DNA from: Escarpia spicata
Taxonomy: Eukaryota > Annelida > Polychaeta > Sabellida > Siboglinidae
Assembly: GCA_963995525.1 (NCBI GenBank)
Contig: OZ023216.1
Span: 40,339,580 to 40,403,579, forward strand
Length of the DNA stretch: 64,000 nt
Direction of reading: 5' to 3'
Shown here: positions 23,501 through 33,849 of the stretch, piece after piece
How the letters are laid out: every line of letters starts with the position of its first letter
How positions within the stretch are numbered: the stretch's first letter is position 1
Translations under genes and position numbers: made by a program
The notes under the pieces: model-generated
Seen by the model: only the letters and a program-made list of their open reading frames with translations
Told to the model about the DNA's origin: nothing
Database searches by the model: none

Positions 23501-26183
23501 CCTCCTGGCTTTTCGTCGCAACCTGGCACCGAGTAACGTTCTATGGCGGATCGTCTACTACACCTGTACGTAAATATAGTGTAAGACTACCACACCTGTG
23601 TGTTCATTTATTGTAAGACAACCAACCACAACTATACGTACGTTTATTATAGCACTACACAGCACATACGTACATTTATTGTAAGATTACCACAACAGTA
23701 CGTACGTTTATTGGAAGACAACCACACATGTACGTGCACTTACTGTAGGGATACCGCACATAAACGTACATTTATTGCAAGACTAGCACAACTTTACGTA
23801 CATTTATTATATGACTACAGAACATTCACGTACATTTATTGTCACGTACATTTATTGTAAGAATACCACACCCGTTCGTACATTTACTGTAGGGATATCG
23901 CATATGTACGTACATTTATTGTAAGACTCACAACTGCACGAATATGTATTGTATGATATGCTCTTTTGTAAAACTACCACATATATATGTGTGTGTTTTT
24001 ATTGGACGATTTTAGTGCAAGTACGTACATTTATTCCATGACTTCCACGCACGTAGTTACATTTATTGTACCACTGCCAACATGCACGTACACTAATTGT
24101 TATACAGTGCCAACTGTAATAAATACATTGTAACATTACCATACATGTATACCATACACTTAATGTAATACTAAAACCTATGTTCGTATATTTACTGTAA
24201 GACTACCACACGTACAGGTACATTTATTGTGAGTTTATTGTGAGACGATCAAATCTGCTTTAGCAATTGATGAAGGACATCGTGAATCTGATTCATTATT
24301 TTCCAAATGTAATGAATGAATAGCTTAATTACTATTCGCAATGTTTCTGTAATCAAAGAAGCGCGTTCAATTTTGTTTTATTCGTTCAAAGAGCTTACCT
24401 TGTTTTTAGCATCTTACCATAGCCAGTTGATAGGTCGACAGTTAGGCTTAAAACTACTGACGTTGCCCGTCACGTGTGTTTTGTGAGAACACATCAAGTC
24501 GAAAATGTCAACATACACTCACGTGCATAATCGCACAGAATATTCACTTGACAATTCCAATTTTGAAAATGACTTGAATTGATTATTGGGCAAACATTCA
24601 ATAAATTAATAATTTGTTTGACGAATAAAACTATTGCAAACTACATATTCTAAGTTGCAAAAAATGACCTATAAGTTTGCAATGGATACTGCCTACGTTT
24701 GTTTCCCTAAATTAATTTGAAATGAAACAGGCGAAAGATTGACTTGAGGATGCATATTAATTACAACTAATGTCAACAAGCTCAGACAATGCGCAGAAGA
24801 AACAGCCAAGATCACGGTCGATACGGTATAAGAATTCGCGGAAAACGGTGTATCATAATTACAATACAATATAGAAAGACAGTTATGTTGTAATAATTAT
24901 ATTATAAGAATTGTAATTAGTACCACTTGGAAAATATATAAGTACTTAGTTGCTTCATTTGATACAGTCCGGTATGTAAATTTATCATTTACAGATGAAC
25001 ACATTCCAAGCAATTCTTGTGACGAACAGACGTGAGTCGTTCGTCGTCTTCAACTACGGGGACATGGCTTGGACAACTGGCACTGCAAGCAACGGAGACA
25101 GAAACGGTTTGGGCGGCATTCCTGCAGAGGTGAGCGGAATGCAACAAAATACCTTCATACATGCAAATGCAGATACGTCGATGCCTGCAAATAGGAACAA
25201 ATCTAAGATAAGATGTTTGCTGCCAAGACATATGTAGCAAAGTACATATTTTATCAACAATGATGAAATCAGTGACACAATTGGTGAAAGAGCACACCTT
25301 ACTGACTGGTCAGTCCAACAAGATTAACTACACTTCATAGAAAGGTAACATTGGCCAGGTGTATGCATAAGTGGACCCATTTCGATGGAAGGTTTCAGGC
25401 TGTATTGGTGTACTAGACAAGTCACATCACACAACGAAGGGTTACACTTGTCAATCTTATTCTTGCCTCTCCTGCGCGGAACTCGCCCGCTTTTGTGACC
25501 GGGTGACGGGTGACGGGTGTCCAGACTGGCCCTGTCTAAAACCATTACCGGGCGCGTGTGTCGCACATAAAGAATCATTGTTGTTTAGAAACATTAATAT
25601 TCTACGTAACGCGTCTTAATTAAAATAACACTTTAATGAAATAGTGAGTTGTCGAGAGAACCCGGGTTCGAACATTCTGCCTTATCGAACCTAGGGTAAG
25701 TTCCTTCACTCTACTACGTCGCTCCAGTTCATAAACCTGTATGAAAGAATACCTGGCTGACATAATTGGATATTTATATACGGATAGTCGTCGTGCATTA
25801 ATTACAACGTAGCTGAATGGTTCATTGAGAATCCCACATGGTGTTTGATTGAACAGGTCTACCAGGGAGTAAAGTATAAAACGCTTTGAGAAGTCCTAAG
25901 GACCGGATACTGCGCTATATAAGAACATACGTTTTACTGTAAGTTCTCCACGTTGCAGGTTGGATTCAACGCAGGTGACGGATTGCGTTATTACACGCAG
26001 TTCGGTTCTCTCACCCCGGACATCATCGACATCAGGACAAAGACGAACTGCGGAATCCGAGGTTGCTACTTGTTCCGTGTCGATGGGATGGAGATCTTGT
26101 CTCCGGTACCAAAGTTGTGGGCTCACTTCAGAAGGAGTTCTCGTGGTCGATCTTCGATTAAGGGAAAAGCAAAAATGCCATAA
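20574..26183 (+). CDS. Secreted NIDO-domain protein (nidogen/alpha-tectorin N-terminal-like), 5 exons, 297 aa
   Basis: Exons 20574-20825, 22582-22724, 23427-23565, 24995-25129 and 25959-26183 (stop included) have GT-AG borders and join in frame to 297 codons. Residues 1-23 are a signal peptide (basic start, LLVFCAVL core, likely cut after SQG). Residues 24-42 are Pro/Arg-rich. The NIDO domain spans about 60-270: KFFGKVYDSLYVNTNG.ISF across exons 1-2, APYWADAD at 114-121, FHASWLFVATWHRVTFY at 155-171, NTFQAILVTN and VVFNYGD.AWTTG at 180-207, and GFNAGDG at 225-231. Cysteines at 46, 139, 254 and 259 could pair. The C-terminal 17 residues are strongly basic. No EGF, VWD or membrane segment follows, so it is far shorter than nidogen or tectorin. 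NIDO domains occur in extracellular matrix and secreted proteins; the exact role here is unknown. ATG 20574 was chosen over the next ATG (20577) and over an upstream TTG. AATAAA lies at 26235-26240. Confidence 0.88.
23039..23072 (+). repeat. (GGAC/GGAT)n short tandem repeat in intron 2
   Basis: About eight GGAC or GGAT units in the intron between NIDO exons 2 and 3. Confidence 0.85.
23301..23400 (+). repeat. (GTGTGC)n microsatellite in intron 2
   Basis: About twelve GTGTGTGC-type units end 26 bp before the exon 3 acceptor at 23426. The short distance means repeat-length change could affect splicing. Confidence 0.95.
23566..24240 (+). repeat. Degenerate tandem repeat filling the start of intron 3
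   Basis: About twenty diverged copies of a 30-35-bp unit with the core ACGTACATTTATTGTAAGAC and TACCACAC. The array starts exactly at the exon 3 donor region and contains many GTACGTA and GTAAGA words, that is, decoy 5' splice-like sites. Confidence 0.8.
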
Positions 26184-27130
26184 CTTGTATCTGTAGTACT
26201 GTTTACCGTTGGCATTGCATTGTCATTTAATTTAAATAAAACTACTAGCAACCATACTGACGCTATTCATCATTTGATCCTCATCTATGCAACAACATGG
26301 AAATAACATATTAGTCCATGTGTGACCGATGTAAACTGTTCAGGCAATTTCGTATTGATAGAGTAACACAAAAATATTATTGTGGAAGTATGCGGCCGCC
26401 TTATCAGATAAGATTATACGACTTGCGCTTACTTGCACTTTTCTTTCCATCAAAACCTACGTGGTGTCAACGTGATGCGGCCTCTTAATTGCTCTGTTTA
26501 GGCAGGAAGCCCAGTTGGTCTATCGTTTAGTTTCCTACCATCATTCCGGGGACAACCTAATTTTGCCGTTGGATGCTCTACCATAACACCACGCAGTCAA
26601 AACAACAAGTTCTTCGCTCAGAACAGGCCAGTTTATTTTGATTTTACATGCGCGAAATATGCACTGTGTACATTCCGCGAACAATCTCAATTAACGCAGA
26701 ATGATCCGGTTTATATGATATCAGTTACGTTAGCCAATAGATGCAGCGGATTCGAAAGCGGGGTTTGCAAGGGTAGAATTATGATATTAATATCCAGCAA
26801 TACCATAACAACAACAACATGGATTTGGAGATAAAAATGTGAAATACATTGAAGTGCTCACATATAAATGTTGAACTTGGATGTGCATTCACCGCATAGT
26901 CATATGTTTTCATACATGTATTAATTTTGTTAAATGGTTGTTTCTGTGCAAATCAAAATGTTTAATACATGAACATGCAGCAGTAATTATGTATAATATA
27001 ATAATACCCCATTGACAAACTCAAATTTATGATATGTTAACACTGTAAGAAGGTCTCAACCTACAAACGTTCATGATAATTGGATTATTTCACATAATTT
27101 TTAATTTCTTTTTGTGTGAAAAGGTAGTTA
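26184..27130 (+). repeat. Duplicated 3' flank of the NIDO gene
   Basis: Includes the gene's 3' UTR and AATAAA. It matches 1-1145 (reverse) and the interrupted copy after 37902 (forward), and part of it matches 31140-31510 (reverse). The copies differ by indels: this one lacks about 350 bp that the other two have just after the exon. Confidence 0.75.
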
Positions 27131-27745
27131 CTCAGAGTACGTTCCCATTGAACCGATCTAACTGTGCCCAACAATCTATTGTAAACCGATTAGAGGCTTC
27201 CTAACACTCTGTAATGTCAGCGCCGTAAATGCACCGTCTTCCGCAGGTCGTCGGGGCTGATCTGCGCCACCCAGATGGCTACTAATTGCGTTATGCTGGA
27301 CGTTTATTGAAGGTCCCTTGTGAGAATCTCAATATCCACGTTTTGACAACCTTTACATCCACCGTTTCTCTCCATGACCTCTTGGGATATCCAAATTTAA
27401 ATACGAACGACGTGATATAATATGTGCAGCCGTGTATGATCCGTGGGATCGACAACGTTCGTAAATGAAGCAACTGACATCAATGATGTTTTTGTCTCCC
27501 AATTTATGTCGCGAGTACATTCGACAATGTATTGACAAAACAACGTATTGTTTGTATTAAAAATGAACTTTGCTGTGAAAACCCCCTTCTTCAAAAACAC
27601 AAAACACAAATACATGCACGTATACGCAAACATACTTGAGTGTACTTACAGTGTACAATGGTCAAATGTAGAACAATTGAGGCACTGTCCAAATCTACTT
27701 AGTTTATGCACTCTGTGTGGGTGCGTACGTGCGTGCGCATGTGAA
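27131..27745. other. No recognisable feature
   Basis: Short region between the NIDO 3' flank and the CT tract. No gene or shared repeat is seen. Confidence 0.45.

Positions 27746-28465
<720 letters not shown>

Positions 28466-28547
<82 letters not shown>
28466..28547 (+). repeat. (TG)n microsatellite
   Basis: About 40 TG units directly follow the CT tract, followed in turn by a short (GA)n at 28553-28570. Confidence 0.97.
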
Positions 28548-28550
<3 letters not shown>

Positions 28551-28574
28551 AAAGAGAGAGAGAGAGAGAGGGGG

Positions 28575-29069
28575 GGAGGGTGAGGAAGAGAGAGAGTTTG
28601 CGTGGCGCTTGTCTACGCCCCCTCGAAATAATTGTAAGACTTATATATTTTTTTCTTATTTCCCCATAACTAAAGATCAATGGAACCGGAAATTCTCGCG
28701 ATACGTCATCCGTAAGTAAGTCTCACTTAATGTTATATAAACGGAAGGACTTTTAAATATTCATAGTTCAAAAAGGCCTGTTTATGATTTTTCGCATGTT
28801 TCCACAATAATTGCCCATATTCAATCGTAAGAAGGTAAGAACCATCGTACGTAGTACGCACCATTATTTGCAAAGCCCTCTGTATCTTCTACAATAACGT
28901 ATTGTGCCAAGTGTCGTTAACTTGATTCAATATGATGGAATATGTGCCAAACGTACGCGTGCGTCGGCGGCGTTGCAGTAAGCCTAGTCATCATATATTT
29001 AATGACACGTTTAGTGAAACATTTTCCCATTTACGTAGATTTGTTTTAAACCCTTTTGACATAGACCGT
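28575..29069. other. No recognisable feature
   Basis: AT-rich sequence between the microsatellites and the inverted duplication. The frame at 28932-29168 has no recognised domain. Confidence 0.45.
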
Positions 29070-29279
29070 TTTTATAATTATTATAATTTCATCTTGATTT
29101 TGCTCGATTTACATTTTATTTGCATTACACTGATATTTATGCTACATTTAACACTTTACATAAATTAGATTTTGTACAAGGTTGTGATCATTTTATTGGA
29201 AATGGTGCATTATACAAATAAGTATCCTTATTATTGTTATTAATTGACGCAATGGAATGGTGATGTGGCGACACAGGTA

Positions 29280-30318
29280 TATGGGATGTATCTGATAATA
29301 ATAATAATAAGGTAACTTCTTTTGGGCCTATATTCTCGGAAACCAAGCTCAGGGTCGCATCAATATAAAAGAGTTAGTGAATAACAGAATCGACAAGCCA
29401 TATTAAAGTCGTCAATAGATAAATGGACATGCCAGGGTGCTAGCGTGGATACGCAAGGTTATAAAGGTAAGTTTTTAAATGACTGCGACATTGTATACTA
29501 TTTTTAATAGATCTAACGCTAAGAAGGAGTATAGTCCAGGGAGTTGGCGTAGCAACATAAAATGCCATAGTTAACAAAATGCCCTAGTTCAAAAATTACT
29601 ACCGAGTCTAGGAATATAATAAATCTGAACTAGATGATCGAAGCTGGATAGGCTTTTTTACACGAGTAAGGAATGAATATAGATGTGCTGGTTGCTTACA
29701 TAAAAGTGCCTGATATGTAATGGTAAAAACCTTAAAATAATACGATATAGTACAGAAAGCCAGTGCAACGACTTCAGAACAGGCACTGAGTGAAAAAAAC
29801 CGCGAAGAACGAATTACAACCCTAGGTAAGCAATTATGAAGACGTTGACGAATACGTCGTAAATCAAGAATATGATAACAACAGCAGCGACAAGTTTGAG
29901 AAATATGCCGTCTAAAATTGAACTGATCATCAAAGATTATTCCAATATTTCGTACTGAAGATGCAGACGTAACAGACTGGCTAAGCATAGGTGTGGGGAA
30001 AAAACCTTTTAATTTTGTTACGCTGCCATTTCTAAGAAACTCTGTTTTGTCAGTATTTATCTTTAATCTACTCCCAGTCATCCAAACGAAAATGTCATTA
30101 AGACAATTTCTGACCTGATCTAAGTAGCACTAGTATTAGACGTAGATAAAGACATGCAAATCTGGGTATCATCTGCATAACGACGAGAGCTTAGAGTATG
30201 ACTGTTAATAACAGAGCTTAGTGGTGTTGTGTAGAGAGTGAAAAGGCCCAAGAACAGAACCCTGGGGAACACCACGTAAAATGGGCAGTGCAGCCTAAAG
30301 GCTGCTCCAAATTTTAAT
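29280..30318 (-). mobile_element. LINE family C, 5'-truncated (CR1/L2-like), reverse-transcriptase 3' half
   Basis: Minus-strand reading gives GVPQGSVLGP near 30260, RYADDTQI near 30170 (the catalytic YADD is intact here), MTGSRLKINTDKTEFL at 30081, then VRNIGIIFDDQFNF and an HIS-type thumb region to 29608. A 3' UTR ends in a (TTA)n tail at about 29297-29312. Frame breaks near 30100 and upstream truncation make it dead. The order and wording fit CR1/L2-like non-LTR retrotransposons. Confidence 0.85.
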
Positions 30319-30535
30319 GGTTTGGTATCTATCAGTCAGTCGAGTAGGTTGTTGTGCACGCGCTTCGTGTTCTCGCTGTCAGCTTATTTATATATTATGG
30401 GGATGACATACGAGAGTTCAAGTTGTTTCCAATCGTGGTCCTGGTTTATTTCAAAGTTTCCTTCTGTAGAATTAGTGAGTCCAATACAGTTTACACATTT
30501 ATCCCGTGCGTTGGATATTTTACTTCTCTTTCATA

Positions 30536-30768
30536 ATAAGAATAAGAATAAATTTATTATTATTTGCAACTTTTCAGTTGGATTGTACATAGGTACCAGG
30601 TTGAAGAGACCAACGGCTAATGGTGTTTCTTCCGAAAGTCACAGGCAACTTGGCATGAACGAAATTCGCCAAGGTTCGAAACGCCGACCGGTAGTATGAT
30701 TCGAACCCCGGTCCCCTCAACCGACAGTCCGGTGCTCCATCACTCGACCACCGCTCCCTGCTTCGACT
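30536..30768 (-). mobile_element. tRNA-derived SINE with LINE-type 3' tail
   Basis: On the minus strand it starts GGAGCGGTGGTCGAGTG (A box), with GGTTCGAATC (B box) about 50 bp on, then a body with CTTTCGGAAGA. It ends in a 50-bp tail (30536-30590) with TTGCAAATAATAATAAATT and (TTATTC)n. The tail matches the 3' end of LINE D at 58389-58475 with only three or four differences. This is the hallmark of a SINE that borrows its partner LINE's reverse transcriptase. Confidence 0.85.
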
Positions 30769-30794
30769 GGCTGTGGTTGTTGTCATTGTTTGAG

Positions 30795-30935
30795 CAGTTA
30801 ATTGTCACTAATTAACTACTCCAACAATATTGACACTTCTACAGTTAATTGTCACTCATTAATTCCCCAACAATATTGACACTTATATAGTTAATTGTCA
30901 CTAATTAACTACTCCAACAATATTTACACTTCTAC
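30795..30935 (+). repeat. 47-bp tandem repeat, three copies
   Basis: The unit contains TTAATTGTCACTAATTAAC and CAACAATATTGACACTT. The other arm of the inverted duplication (about 44915-45000) has only two copies. Confidence 0.85.
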
Positions 30936-31514
30936 AGCATGGAATCAAATACTCTGTCACCGAAGTACGGCAGCGCGTCAAAACAAGAGTGTTAGGAACT
31001 CTAATCTGTTTACAATGGATAGTCGTGGACAGTTAGATCGGTTCAATGTGAAGGTACACAGGTTAACTACCTTTTCAAATAGTTCGACACTTGTTCCTAG
31101 CCAATTAGCAATATGAAGAAATTTTAAATTATGTAAAATAATCCCATTGTCATGAATGTTTGTAGTTGTGGATGATACCTTCTTACTTTGTTAAAATATC
31201 GTAAATGTGAGTTTGTTTTTGGAAAATGAATCAATGGGGTATTATTTTATTATACATAATTAGTGCTACATGTTGGTGTATTAAACATTTTAATTTGTAC
31301 AGAAACATCCATTTAAAAAAATAAATACATTGTTGAAAACATATGAATATGCAGTAAATCTATATACAAGTTCAAAAATTTATATCTGAGCACCTCAATA
31401 TATTTCAACTACCACATTCTACCCTTGCAAACCCAACCTTTTTAATCCGCTGCATCTATTGGCTAACATAACAGTGAGATCATATAAACCGGATCATCTT
31501 CCTGCCTAAACGGA

Positions 31515-32135
31515 GCAATTATAATTATTTACGTCGTAAGGAGCCACCGTTGGCTATGGTTTACGACGTGGTGGGTGCGGTGCGTATGGTGTTAATGAGT
31601 GTTTGAGCCGCAGGATAGGCGACTGAAATCGTTTATGGTCTCAGCCTGGACCTGCGACTCGTTTAGTTTATTCCAGTCTACTATTGTCTTTACAAAGTAT
31701 GAGTTTTTGAATTGGTCGGTGTGGGATGCAGGTACTGTATAGCACCTGGTGTTATTGTGTTGTACAAAGTTTGAGGATACGTGATCTGGGAAATGTTTGG
31801 GTTGGATGCGTCTTTTATTTATTCTTTGGGGCCGAAAGTATGTTTCTGCGGGGATGGCTGGGATAGATCCCTCAGCTATTTTGTACATAAATTTAAGTCG
31901 TAGGTCCCGACGTCTGCTTTGTAGGGTATTGAGTTTTAGGTCTATTTATATGTTTGTGATCTTCATGTCTGGAGTGGTAGTCGCTGGTAATGAAGCGAGC
32001 AGCACGGTGTTGTATACGTTCTAGTTTATCAATGTCCCTCTGATGGTATGGGTCCCACACTATGACTTCGTACTCTAAAGCAGCGCGCACAAGGGTAATA
32101 TATGCGGTCCGTTTGCTGTTTGCTGTCTGTGACAT
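31515..32135 (-). mobile_element. LINE family B, 3' fragment (end of reverse-transcriptase ORF)
   Basis: Minus-strand frames give SKRTAYITLVRAALEYEVIVWDP, DIDKLERIQHRAARF (32135-31990) and, after a frame shift, an end region with TVPASHTDQFKNSYFVKTIVDWNKL (31888-31592). This is the typical C-terminus of Jockey/CR1-like reverse-transcriptase proteins. It inserted into the NIDO 3'-flank repeat near 31514. Its wording differs from LINE A, so it is a separate family. Confidence 0.75.
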
Positions 32136-32139
32136 TTTG

Positions 32140-33165
32140 GTATGTCACAGACAAACAGCTCCAATTCTAACCCATCTGAAGAAATAAAGTATCCCTGTGA
32201 AACATGAGACCGACTTGTAAACTGGAATGAGAGAGAGGCATAGCATGCTAGTTTTATGGGCAGTGGTTCGATGCAGATTACCTTTGTGTGGGCAGTGGGT
32301 CATATAACTTGCTAGGATGGCGTGATCTCAACTGGCGTTGCATCGTACACGCCAATGATAACCACAGTTCAGTAGCCTTTTGTCTACAAGGTTTTGACTC
32401 AAGGCAGTCAACTACTCATTCTGAGACTAATGATTCTGCTTCTCCAGATAACTCCTTCAAACCTCTGCTCACGTCATCTCCAACACGAATTACTCGACAG
32501 AACCGTAACACTCATCGTCCCCTCCGCCTTATGAGTGTTAACTTCAGATCAGTCGTTGGGAAAACTGCAGAATTTGGTAACTTCCTACAGAGCACTAAAC
32601 ATGATATCATAATAGGAACTAACAATGGCTGGACACCACGGAATTACCAGGTCTTCCGGAAAGACAGAGATAAAGATGGAGGTGGAGTTGTTATTGCTGT
32701 CACTGAGGAACTAGTTTGTTCTGAGGAACCTTTACTAACCAACATGGACTGTGAGACCATAAGGATTAAAAAAAGAAAAGAAAGGCAGACACAGCCTCCT
32801 GGTGTGTGCTTACTAGAGACCCCATACTAGCGATGAACCCAGTCTGACATACTTTGCAAAGTCTGCGCCCCTTGCATCTACATACAAAAATGCGGTCATA
32901 GTAACAGGAGGTGATTTTAACTTACCTGGCTGGGACTGGGCCACTAAAACACTCAAAAGAGAAATAAGCTACCCCCGCCTACCCAATGCCTTCATGGACA
33001 CCATACAAGACCTGAACATTAAACAGATATTTCAAACCTCAACTCGTGAAATGAATACCCTTGACCCTTTTCTGACCAACTGCCCCAACCTCCTCACCAG
33101 AACAGAAGTATTACAGGGTTTGTCTGATCAGTGTAGTGTCAGACAATCTTATAATGATTGAGTCA
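32140..33165 (+). mobile_element. LINE family A, 5' fragment with PHD-like finger and endonuclease
   Basis: The frame 32288-32830 gives GSGSYNLL...DLNWRC (end of a PHD-type zinc finger), then an APE-type endonuclease start (MSVNFRSVVGKTAEF, FRKDRDKDGGGVVIAV). In a shifted frame it continues to GGDFNLPGWDW near 32915, the GDFN metal site, and TREMNTLDPFLTN near 33055. It stops before the reverse transcriptase. It lies head-to-head with LINE B. The junction at 32115-32160 is a near-perfect hairpin. Confidence 0.8.
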
Positions 33166-33279
33166 TAGGAACATGTGGCTACAATCGAGATGTTAGATTG
33201 CTGAACAGTTTTATGATCTATTAAATGTACCCAGCATGGATTCGTCAATTGTCTAAACGCGAGTGATGTTCCATTTCAG

Positions 33280-33413
33280 AAGAACACGTTCTAAGTGGTG
33301 CTGGTGGCCGACAGACGTTCATCGTACGTGATCTACAATTACGGTGACATCGCGTGGACAACCGGAAAGGCGATGGAAGTGACGAAAACGGCTTGGACGG
33401 CTTTCCGGCTGAG
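33280..33413 (+). pseudogene. NIDO exon 4 pseudogene (paralogue C)
   Basis: It aligns to NIDO exon 4 (24995-25129) with both splice sites kept (TTTCAG before, GTGAGT after). It opens KNTF, then has a TAA where the intact gene has Gln, continues VVLVADRRSSYVIYNYGDIAWTTG, and then loses frame by one base (134 nt instead of 135). It ends NGLDGFPAE as in the intact gene. Many silent and replacement differences indicate an old paralogue and not a fresh copy. Exon 5 follows at 37653 beyond an inserted LINE. Confidence 0.85.
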
Positions 33414-33651
33414 GTGAGTTGAATGGAACATTCAACAAGGAATCATTCGAACGTCGATTTTAATGGTGGTTGTACAGTATATATGTTGTTATCCAAAACC
33501 AGCCAATTATTGGTAGCATGTTGCAGAGGCAGTTGTATTTCGCCCGAGAACAGAGGTTTTTTGTGGAAACTTAAGAAAGGCGTATTTCTGGGTAGTGCAG
33601 TAAAAAGTGAAAATTCTCAAAAATGCCACTATTTAGTATTAGAAAGTTTTG

Positions 33652-33745
33652 TTTATAATCTGCTGAGTTCGCGGGTACATCTTTCAAATTGCGAACACTC
33701 TTTCGGGTTTATTAAATACAAATTCGCTAGCAATGTACCGCCAAT
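33652..33745 (-). repeat. Short dispersed repeat, shared with 11452-11547
   Basis: About 95 bp inside the NIDO pseudogene intron matches 11452-11547 in reverse. The sequences diverge abruptly at AACAAAACT. Confidence 0.55.
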
Positions 33746-33849
33746 ATATTCAATTTAATATTAAGAATAATAAACAAATGTGAATAAATCATCAATGGAC
33801 ATGAAACTTTAATAAAACTCATCCAGTTTACTACTATTACAACTGTGCT

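Larger units (their letters stand above)
29070..31510 (-). repeat. Left arm of a 2.4-kb inverted duplication
   Basis: Reverse complement of 44250-46740, 12.7 kb away. It contains, in mirror order, the same NIDO 3'-flank piece, a 47-bp tandem repeat, a SINE, and a 5'-truncated LINE C. Shared truncation points and shared flanks show that one segment was duplicated and that the elements did not insert twice. Confidence 0.8.

Noticed and set aside
30660..30775. A functional tRNA gene, suggested by the A and B boxes (also 45030-45120)
   Set aside because: The arms do not pair into a cloverleaf, and the sequence continues into a SINE body and LINE-type tail. The copies are SINEs.
31515..33165. Head-to-head LINE pieces as one 5'-inverted (twin-primed) insertion
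   Set aside because: The layout fits twin priming, but the 3' piece (LINE B) does not match the C-terminal sequence of the LINE A copy at 33850-37490. The two halves appear to come from different families.
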